From Paramarasmius palmivorus (Eukaryota > Basidiomycota > Agaricomycetes > Agaricales > Marasmiaceae), in NCBI GenBank assembly GCA_037176845.1, contig JAYKXP010000040.1, positions 124,001 to 188,000 on the forward strand: a DNA stretch of 64,000 bases, read 5' to 3'. How positions within the stretch are numbered: position 1 is the first letter of the stretch; each line of letters begins with the position of its first letter. Shown here piece by piece: positions 55,564 to 64,000 of this stretch. The notes under the pieces were generated by a model, which worked only from the letters and a program-made list of their open reading frames with translations, was not told the DNA's origin and did no database searches. The translations under genes were made by a program, and so were the position numbers.

Positions 55564-55629
55564 CTGTCGCGAAAGCTAGATAGTCCCGAAAGGTGAGCTG
55601 TACTTTTAAAGGTGTCAATACTATTCAAT

Positions 55630-56090
55630 GGCTGTACGATCTCCCTTTGTACCATTGTTCATTCAATAGCAGCCAGCATACTCGGGAGCTGTTGATCGAA
55701 TTGCACAGGTTGTCAACAGCCGTAATCACAACAGAAGTCTAATTTTAGTACGAGTCGGTACAGCAAAGAACACCTATTCATTTGTTTTACGGAATGTGAT
55801 CTCCACTACCGTGTATATGGGGTACGTAGAGAAAGAGTGGGAAAGCGATGCGATGGTAGGCCATCAGCAAGCTGAACGATATTTTGGCCACCTGCGAAGG
55901 CTTAACCGTGACGTAGCTCCTGGACCGAGTGACCAGGAAGCAGGGAGGAAGGGTTCGCGATGGTACTGCAAAGGAGTTTGGATTTCGCCGCAGATTTGAA
56001 AAACAATCGCCTAGGCGCTGTGATTCGAAGTAGCGGAAAGAAATGCATAGCTGCGGCCATTCAGTACTTAGTTTTCGCTCTTATATCCTG
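55630..56090 (-). promoter_or_regulatory. Upstream region of the type B 7-TM gene, duplicated at 23.95-24.29 kb
   Basis: Blocks such as ATCACAACAGAAGTCTAATT and GCTGCGGCCATTCAGTACTTA are shared with the 23.95-24.29 kb relic. No gene of its own. Confidence 0.5.
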
Positions 56091-56375
56091 CTGTCATGTA
56101 CTTGATGTTATATCCCTCGGTCTACTTGATCTCGCATTCAAGGTCAGTGGAATGTTCTTTGGCCTTCTATCGTGAATGTACTCGTCGAGAATACTGCTTC
56201 CCTAGTGAATTTACTCAAGCGTCATAGCATAGAGCTGGTATAGCTGTTCGCGGACACGCTGAATTGCAGCGTCGCTTAGATTCTAGTAGACTACAGGAGG
56301 GTATGAGCGCGCTATACGAACTAAGAAGTAGTTAACGTGAATGCTTCTACATCGTCAATGAAATTAGACTGCTTT

Positions 56376-57591
56376 CTACCGCCTGGTCTCCCATTTTGTA
56401 ACATGTACAACCACTGGCCGGGGAGGTTCGATATCTTCAGCCTGCCGCACGATCCGGCTCCGTGTTTCCGTTTGTGTTCGCGAGTATTGATTCGCTCGGG
56501 GAAGCGTTGACTGAAATAGCATCATATAGTAGACAATTCCCTAACGAAAACATGAGCATTGAAGCGTCATCTGGGTTTGAACTTACCACAACTTGAATGA
56601 TCTACAAAAAAAAATCGGTCGTCAATAATAATAATAGCTCTTAAGAGAGTCACACACTCACCGCTTGATCAGGAATGAGATAGACAGAGCTGCCGCACAA
56701 GATTGATACAAAAAAGGCTAGCACGAAAGCAGTGTATATTGCGCCTGATTCGATGACCAACACAATGAAATCCTTGAGCATGTTGCGAGCCTGGCCCATG
56801 GTACTTCTGGATACATCCTCGACTCTTCTGCTCACGCAGCACACACGAAATGCAATAAGAGCTAATTGACAGTCTTTGATCACGATCCAAGTGATTAGCG
56901 AGGGCTTGCACTTACTAGTAACCCCGACGCTCGAAGCAAGAGCCAAAAATACAGTGACAGCAGCAGCAATCGCAGCTTCACGTGTAATTGAAGCCCCGGC
57001 TGGGATTTTTCCACTGAGAATAATAGTGAAAACCCAGAGACTTGTTGTGGAAATCAGAAGGAATGCGAAGGGATAAGTCACACGTTTGTTGCCTTCCCAA
57101 ACAATGTGAAGCCGATATAACTGACTAGTATGAGTTTAGGCTCATTTGGATTCAAAAAGCTTACCCAATATGCATCCCCAAGAATGACCTGAAGCATGGA
57201 AGTCGCTTGCTTGAGGAGAAATATAGGACTACTAAACTCTTCAAGAATACCTCCGTCGCCGCCAAGCCCTTTGACTATACGACAGGCGTTGGAGACAATG
57301 TGCTATATCGTTCATCTTTAGCACTAAAAGGTCAAAAGAAATAGGTACGTACTATTGAGGCGAGACAAAGCATAATAAGCCCAACCAGATGTATACGAAT
57401 GATCTGAGGTGTAATTGTCTTTCTGAAAGTTGACACCAGGGTGATGATCATTAGCACTAGGAATCCACCTAATGACCGGTCAATGGAAGTAGTTAATTTA
57501 TTTCAGAGCTGAACCTACCGTAGAGCATGCACTCAATCAATGCGCCCAGCGCATCGAGTTTCACAGCTTGTGACGCTTCCAAGTAAACCAT
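56376..57591 (-). CDS. Type A 7-TM receptor-like protein with an altered first exon
   Basis: Core segments: GFLVLMIITLVSTFRKTITP, HLVGLIMLCLASI, ATSMLQVILGDAYW, LYRLHIVWEGNKRVTYPFAF, TVFLALASSVGVT, KDFIVLVIESGAIYTAFVLA, IIQVVGIVYYMMLFQSTLPR and a tail ending PPRPVVVHVTKWETRR before the stop at 56376. Very close to 41333-42583. In exon 1, as read, one base is missing relative to both paralogues near 57540. The frame from ATG 57591 would meet a stop, but the same change creates an ATG at 57541 in the correct frame. The product may therefore lack about 17 N-terminal residues, or the gene may be starting to decay. Confidence 0.72.
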
Positions 57592-58794
57592 TGCAGTATA
57601 TGATACAGGGATCTGTGGTTTTTATGTACTCTCCGCGATGATGCCACCTTGCTGATCTTAGTAACTGCAGATGGAATACGAGAATGGCAGGGGCACCCTG
57701 GTTCTATTCTGATCTACCCACTGAGTTGGTCGCTAGTGTCCGCGCAAAACGGATTTTGATTGTGACAACTACACTAGCCTGAGGGCTGTTGAGAAAGGAA
57801 GTTTCATCACAAAAATGTCGTGGTCCTTGGGAACTGACGTTGACGTTGACTGGTTCATGATGGAGGGGAGAGCGGCACCGGCGACGGAAATAGAATGATC
57901 GTAAGTGACAGAAAGATAACAAAGACCGCCATCTCGTGGGCTATCCGTGAAGATCATCAGAACAGAACCATACAAAACAGAACTTGTTCGAATCGCCACG
58001 TTCAGGCAATGGAGATCCTGATTATCCATATTACTACCTCACCTCGAGTGTTTGGACCTGTACGCGCACCGCTAGCACGTTGAACCATGCACTAGTTTAT
58101 CTGCCTGGATATTCGCTTGACGTGAAATGTATTAGCACTCGCGTGGAGTATCTCTTCGCTTACCTATATACGTCTGGACATTAGCTTGTCTCGGTGTACG
58201 ATAGTTCACTGTGTTTCCCTTCGGTATCCATCTCTCCTTGATGAGCTGAATTTAAGCTTTGCCTTACGTTAGCTAGAATTAGCACAGATAAGCTATGGAC
58301 GGTCCACACGCAGCCTACCAACGGATGCGTAGGCGTTAATATTTCATCGGAGAATGGGGGTGCACTACAGATCGTGATTGAATGTTAACTGTAGCAAGTT
58401 ACACAACCAATCAAGTGTCAGATAATTGTGTCAAGCAACATCTTTTCGCGTGTCTCCATGGTATCCCTGGCATGTGCCGAGGAAATTCTAGCGTCGTTTG
58501 TAGAGCAAGTAATGTCGAGGTATTAGGAGCATGAAAAGGCCTACATGCAGGGATGTGTGGCTCGAGAGTCAAGAGAGAAAATGTATGGAGGTGGTACGTT
58601 GAGGATAAACCGTGCCCCCATTGAAGCGAGTCTTCGCCGTCGATATCTTATCCGGGTGGCGTTACGTATAGATATTGCAAAGTGATTGATCTTTCGTGCG
58701 GAGATGGAGTTCCAACTGGAATTCTGTCGAACCATTCCCACCAACTTCTTTCACGCTCCCATGTCCCTTTGTCTCATACCCGGATCAAGCGAAT

Positions 58795-59200
58795 TCAACA
58801 GTGCGGGTCAACTGGGGTGAAGATGGTTGTGGGTATATCAATTTGAGGTCCTGAGCGTGATGAGGTCGTCATTGTTATATGGTAAGAGGTGTAGCTCGAG
58901 AGCAGGTAGCGGGAGAACATGAGATGCATAAGGGAAGCTGTATTGGAAGGTGTGATAAGGAGGATCGGGAGGTAGATGTTTGCGGGTGAAGTATGTCGAG
59001 TCCTGGATGGGAAGCGTGCATCCTGCAACGGGAGAACCGGGTATGGTCGTTAGTATTGGCAAGTTCGTTAAGAGAAGCGCGACGTACCGAGTTCCGTGAA
59101 TAGCAGTGGGATGGGAAATGCGAAGAATCCTGCTTCGTAGATGTACCCCGCTCTTAGTGCCTGATCAGTCTATCCATTCCTTGCTACGTGGTACCTGAAA
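58795..59200 (-). pseudogene. Module A family member
   Basis: Nearly identical to 26287-26600. Exon QDARFPSRTRHTSPANIYLP in one frame, donor GTACGTCGCG upstream. Confidence 0.4.
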
Positions 59201-59659
59201 AGAGAGTTGGGCGGTGGAAGATCGTTTCGAGAAGTCAAGTAGAGTATCTTCAGCGTAGAGTCGGCTTCGACTTGCGGAGGATGAGGCCCTGCATGGAGGT
59301 TAAGAGTGCTTTCAAACAGGAGACAACATACGTTAGCTGCGGACAATTGGATATCCCTTCAACCCATCCTACGGCGCGCTCATATCGAACAAGGCGGACT
59401 ATTTCCAAAACACAAGGCTGAGGGAGGATAAAAGAATCTGGGATGTTTAGTTTGCTGCTACTTCAAGGAAGGATGGAGGCCCAAGGGTTGGAGTGAAGGC
59501 GTTGAAGTCGTCGTTGGGTCTGAAAAAGTGGACGTCTAGTGAATACTGCGGAGATAAGATCTGGGTCTATGGCGCGGCTATGTAGGAGCTTTAGCTTGGG
59601 ACCTGCGCTCAAGCGTGTTTGGAGGACTTACCGTGGACGGTAAACGAGGAATAGCACCT

Positions 59660-59717
59660 CCAATGATGGACGCAAAATGATGAGGAGAGGTGTGACTGTC
59701 ACAGTGACGAGTCACCC
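59660..59717 (-). promoter_or_regulatory. Module A box (copy 10)
   Basis: Identical in core to copy 6: GGTGTGACTGTCACAGTGAC, then GAGTCAC. Confidence 0.55.
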
Positions 59718-60529
59718 ATCCGCCGTCCGGGCTACCGCCGAGCCGCCGGTTCCCCCTTTTCTTTTGACCACGATGATGATCATAACGATTTCTCTTTTTC
59801 CTTCCCTTGCAACTGGTATTGGTCAATTTGAGCTTCACGCTCTTTATTGCACTGCTTAAAACATTCATTTGTTCTAGGTTGGGACTGTCAGGACATAAAT
59901 GAGGTTAGTACTTGGTGAGCACTGCTTCCTCGATTCTCTGAATCTCCCCCTTCCTTCCTTGTTAATCGGGCCTTCAGCGCTTCGAAAAATCCGGGTCTTT
60001 GTCTGCATTTATGTATAACGACGCCTCGAGGAATCATCCACCGACTCAATGGTAGTAAACCACGAGTTTCTGCCCTGTTGCACGTCGGTCATCCGTTTTT
60101 CGTGCAACCTCTAGCGTCAATTTCAATGCATTACACGCATTCCACATACGTCAGATCGTATCAAATAAATGAGACCATCATGTTATAGAATCACGGTTGA
60201 TCCTGTACGTCTTGTTCTGTTTCGAAACTCCCTTCCTCGTTACATATTCCAAGTAAAGCTCTATTCTACAGCTCTATTTATACTGCACAGATGGTATCCC
60301 GGGTGTATCATCTACCCATAACTGCCTTCTTCGATTTATTGTTTACAATCACGGTAAAAAACTGGGTCCCCAAGTCCAAGGTTCCCACCTAATATCTTGT
60401 CGTTATTCTACTGAAACGACATGCTTGTCACTATCTTCGAACGTTCTCTGTCGACTGTCTGCGATGATGATTCGAGGAGTTGATCAAACCGGTCTCCTCG
60501 CCTCCCCCCATAACACGAAATATAACTTT

Positions 60530-61169
60530 TGAATCATCTCCGGGAGCGATGTTCCCATCGGAATCGTGATATCGGTAGGTCGCCCTGTTCAAAACAGTCA
60601 GGGTCTCTGATTATCATTGAGGGAGTGTTCTCAGAGAGTTGAGAGTTCAGTGCCTCGCCGTTGGTCCCGATTCGGGAATGAAATCGCGGGGAAGCATCGG
60701 AATGGTCTGTGGCAGCTCGTCTCGACGGTCGGCGGCGTACTACTAATATATAACGCTCCATATCTGGTGATGTGGTATTGTCTCGTCTACACTGGCTCTG
60801 TAGTCAAGCCGCTAGGATCCCAAACGAATGGGGTCATTTGTATTTTGCGTTCTGAGAAGCAACGCATTTGCCGATCAATATGTCGAGGTCTCCTTTCTGT
60901 CGTCGAATTAGGATATGGATCATTGTAGCAAGGAAGATGAACAGCATAATACAACCCACTCGTACCGCACTCCCGTCAATGACAGCACCTGACGACTGTT
61001 TGAAGCTCGCAGTTGCGTGATCCGTGTTTATGCTGTTGGGGGTATCCAGTTCGTTTAATTGAAGAGATTTATCCCTTGGAATCCTTGATTTCAATGCATT
61101 CGTTTGGCCCCAATTGCACTCGTACACATTTTCATCTCCGACCACTTGACGCACGGCACCAGCTAACAA
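60530..61169 (-). pseudogene. GH76-like C-terminal pseudogene
   Basis: Reads LAGAVRQVVGDENVYECNWG, matching NAVGDDNIYGCDWG of 20473-23147, then a decayed membrane helix (IMLFIFLATMIHILIRR), then TPFVWDPS in a shifted frame and the tail. The N-terminal and catalytic parts are absent, and stops or frame changes lie between blocks. Confidence 0.75.
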
Positions 61170-61199
61170 GATATTCTGCGCGACTCTGATAACAAATCA

Positions 61200-61770
61200 T
61201 AGCACCGGGGTATAGGGGAGTACTATTGGTCGCAAGCACGACTGTTGATCGACAGCATCGCATTACTTACGCTTCAAGGTAGTTACTCATCAGCATTTCC
61301 TACGGAAGATTTGGGCGGGATTACTAGTAGACGCTGTCCCGGTCCCGCTGTTTTCGGGGGTGATGTCCCCGCATGGAGTGAATCGGGGATATACCGCGAG
61401 GCCGACATACACACGCGTGAGTCTGGATAGATGATACGTTTCTTTGGAGGATGGGACTACAGAGATGCGGTAAATAATCACACCATCGTTCCAGACAATC
61501 GTGTCTAATATTCGCTCTCATCATGTTTCGCGCTTCCCTGGGCATAGAAAACCTTATCATACATATTCAATGCGGTAAGGGAAAATGAAATCGATCGTTG
61601 TCTGTAGAGTGTGACGTTGAGGTACTAGGAATGATAAGAACGCCAATATCATATCAGAAGGATGGGTCTCGTGAGGCAAGCGAAAAATGTATACAGGGTG
61701 AGTTTGCGGAAATGTGTTGTCATCGTGTTGGGATTACAGTTTCTAGTATGTGTCAGGCTCCGGAGGATTT
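61200..61770. other. No gene recognised
   Basis: Short frames only. Confidence 0.4.
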
Positions 61771-61772
61771 AT

Positions 61773-62063
61773 TCAATGCCAGTACTCCCAAGTTGGGAAA
61801 GCGAGGTATAGCGTACTAGGATCGGCGCTGTAGTAGCATAATGGAGTCAGCAAGAATCCTCGGACGTTGTTGTATCCCAAGACAGCCCTATAGCGGAGGG
61901 TTGGTTCAAGGAGTCGATCTGAGGTTTGTTTTGGGGAAAGACGGCTTCCTTGTGCATAGGAGAGTTCTGCTGTAACAAAATAAGGAGAGGTCACCGGAAT
62001 GCTAGCCTGGACATACATATGGGCTGACTCCTTGTCTCTTCCTTCATCCATTCCGCCAGCCAA
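61773..62063 (-). pseudogene. Module A-like fragment
   Basis: Lies at the expected distance from the box at 62200. The frame (...LRYRAVLGYNNVRGFLLTPL) ends near a GTACGC-like donor. Weak similarity only. Confidence 0.3.
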
Positions 62064-62199
62064 TGAAAAAGTTGATTTCTAGCGAGCGCCGAGTACCATA
62101 GAGTCGTATGTTGGATATATCGGAGCTATGAGTGATATTTCAGTTGGTCTTTTCGCCCGAGGGAGTTTGGAGGACTTGGTGTGGATGGAAGGCGAGGAT

Positions 62200-62250
62200 C
62201 AATGATGGTTATCGACGGACAGTAACGAGGAGAGGTGTGACTGTGTGACC
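62200..62250 (-). promoter_or_regulatory. Module A box (copy 11)
   Basis: GACGGACAGTAACGAGGAGA, then GGTGTGACTGTGTGACC. Last copy in the window. Confidence 0.45.
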
Positions 62251-62717
62251 AACCGAGAACTTTCGTGTTCACGTGGGCGCTTACCGCGTGTTCTTTGTTT
62301 TGAACTCCCAGGTAACGACTTTCCTTTTCCTAAGCTTCTACACTCAAGCGAAATTTACCATAGGGTTAATATCCGTGTCTACTGGTCAACATTAAAATTG
62401 TATACCCCTCCTTTGGTGTTGCGTCGCACAGCATCGCGATTGGTTGGCGATTGGCCTCCAGCTTGGTGGTCTTACTTCACTCGTTTGGGTCACGATACAC
62501 TGCACATTCCACCTAAATACCGTGTAGTTCCCAGCATGATGAAGTATAAATCAACCTCAAAACCCCATAACCTTTCAGGTGTGCATTGCCACGAGACACC
62601 ACTGGCAGTCGGACTCGGAAATGAAACACTGAATAGTTCGACTTCTGTAAGTTGTTCTGCTGTGTGGTCTTCTCATAACACTGGCTAATATGATACCTTA
62701 GCAATGTCTCTTCCGTT

Positions 62718-62724
62718 TATAAAG
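62718..62724 (+). promoter_or_regulatory. TATA box of the MFS transporter gene
   Basis: TATAAAG 50 bases before the ATG at 62774. Confidence 0.55.
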
Positions 62725-62773
62725 TGACCAATATTACTAGGGACTCCTGACATTACCACTCATACCTCCTGCC

Positions 62774-64000
62774 ATGGACCCATCAAGACCGAGCATGCCT
62801 TCTTTTCAATCTGCGGAGACCGTCTGCTCTATCGAGACCATTGTCGCTACTGTGGAGACTAATGTCGATTCCAGCAATAAAAATCTGAAGGAAGGCAAGT
62901 CCACCGAGACGGAGAAGAGTAACTCTGTATCGTCCAACACCAAAGTCTTGGACAACGAGGCATATGTAGTTCAAGATGTGAACAAAGTACCTGATGGCGG
63001 TTTCCGTGCTTGGCTAGTAGTTTTTGGAGTGGGTGATATTCGCAACACTAATGAGCACTGCGCTGATCGCTTAATCTCTAGATAAGCTGTTGTTCGTTTA
63101 CGACGTGAGTATTAACCAATCGTTGATCTCCGTGTATGCACACTTGGAGGGCGCCAATCATGAGGAGTTCTTTTCTTCGTCCCGGGGTTTTTTACTTCCT
63201 ATGGCTAACCATCAGCTTCAGGTATGGCTTGACGGGATCTTGGGGAGTAAGTCGCGTTTAACCGCAGCATGAGGCTTCGTCCCAACACATGTTTTCCCAA
63301 TACAGGTTTTCCAGGCGTTCTATCAGCACTCGCTTCTCACGGAACTGCCACCTTCCGACATGTGGGTTGCCAATTCTAGGGTTTACTACAATTTAACATA
63401 CCCCTGAAGTGCGTGGATCGGCTCAATACAAGTAAGTTCTTTGTGGTATGACACATACATGATGCCAGTTGACGGCTGTAGTATTTTTTGACTTTCATCC
63501 CTTGCATGATCGTTGGCCGTCTATTCGACATGGGATACCTCCATTCTATATTCATTGCTTCTAGTGCTATGCTCATCGCCGCCACCATTCTCGTGGGTCA
63601 GTGTAAGCAGTATTGGCAATTTCTGATCTGTCAAGGAATCATGACCGGCGTAAGGATACTTTAAACTTTCATTTGCCATACTCAGAGCTCTTCTCCGACA
63701 ATTCAGTTGGCTTGCGGTATTCTTGTAGGGCCGTTAGCGGCAATTGTTTCGCAATGGTTCAAAGAAAAACGCGCGTTAGCGTTGGGGATTTGTTCCGCTG
63801 GGACCTCTCTCGGTGGGACGATCCTTCCGGTGATCGCCAGGACGCTACTTCCTCGCATTGGGTACGTCATCCGCTGATCTTGTTCTACACGTGTTCACCA
63901 AAGGACTTGTGTTAGATTTATGTGGACCATGCGTGTTTTTGCACTCATCGAGCTTGTCGCTCTTTCAATCACGAATATCGTGAGTAAAAGCATTTCTAGC
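62774..64000 (+). CDS. MFS monocarboxylate-type transporter (partial, runs off the window)
   Basis: Exons are 62774-63028, 63082-63104, 63222-63246, 63306-63361, 63410-63431, 63482-63649, 63707-63861 and 63916-63979, joined in frame by GT/AG introns. A roughly 65-residue hydrophilic Ser/Thr-rich N-terminus precedes VPDGGFRAWLVVFG, the hallmark D-G-G-xx-A-W start of MCT-family (SLC16-like) proteins. Then YGLTGSWGVFQAFYQHSLL, SDIAWIGSIQYFLTFIPCMI, VGRLFDMGYLHSIFIASSAM, FLICQGIMTGLACGILVGPL, VSQWFKEKRALALGICSAGT and GGTILPVIARTLLPRIG follow. Fungal members move monocarboxylates, riboflavin or unknown small molecules across the plasma membrane. About half of the 12 helices are visible. Confidence 0.9.

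Larger units (their letters stand above)
57980..60770 (+). repeat. Segmental duplication R2, copy 2
   Basis: Same-orientation copy of 25395-28190, about 32.6 kb downstream. Contains a module A unit, its box and the GH76-like tail. Confidence 0.85.

Noticed and set aside
1..64000. CRISPR arrays, bacterial operons, rRNA genes
   Set aside because: No repeat-spacer pattern, no polycistronic layout, no rRNA-like sequence; intron structure shows fungal nuclear DNA.

Overview
The window is nuclear DNA of a filamentous fungus, most likely an Agaricomycete (Basidiomycota). Genes are split by many introns of about 45-60 bases with GTRNGY donors. tRNA-Val genes carry short anticodon-loop introns. The protein families (BTB/POZ, GH76-like membrane proteins, 7-TM receptor-like families, CVNH lectins, MCT-type MFS transporters, RecQ-like helicase remnants) are typical of that class. 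Most short open frames are noise; exon models here were built by hand from splice signals and paralogue comparison.

Layout. 0-4.9 kb: gene-poor, with a TA-flanked MITE (3065-3322) and an intron-bearing tRNA-Val(UAC). 4.96-8.9 kb and 15.5-19.1 kb: two copies of one segmental duplication. Each carries a small glycine-zipper membrane protein gene (6908-7499; 17343-17915) embedded in decayed copies of an unknown multicopy gene family ('module A'). Between them lie a single-pass membrane protein gene (10958-11969) and a decayed glutathione transferase. 19.3-20.2 kb: broken RecQ-like helicase. 20.5-23.1 kb: GH76-like protein with a C-terminal membrane anchor, one intron of which holds a second MITE. 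23.7-28.2 kb: remnants of 7-TM genes, GH76 tails and module A. 28.6-35.6 kb: three BTB genes, the third split by a hAT element with an 8-base target duplication. 37-40 kb: a long inverted repeat, tRNA-Val(AAC) and module A. 41.3-42.6, 49.8-51.0 and 56.4-57.6 kb: three paralogous 7-TM genes. 43.8-45.1 kb: a tandem-CVNH lectin fused to the same glycine-zipper domain as the genes at 6.9 and 17.3 kb, with a 753-base mariner-type element ending about 40 bases before its start codon. 51.6-55.6 kb: two genes of a second 7-TM family around another single-pass protein. 58-60.8 kb: second copy of 25.4-28.2 kb. 60.5-61.2 kb: decayed GH76 C-terminus. 62.8 kb to the end: MFS transporter running off the window.

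The recurring theme is mosaic, same-orientation segmental duplication. An 11-copy motif closes each module A copy, GH76 tail exons recur seven times, and 7-TM genes repeatedly sit beside those tails. The genes do not form an obvious metabolic pathway. They look like lineage-specific surface, sensing and recognition families (7-TM, single-pass, BTB, lectin) in a rearranged accessory region. The most unusual product is the CVNH/glycine-zipper fusion.
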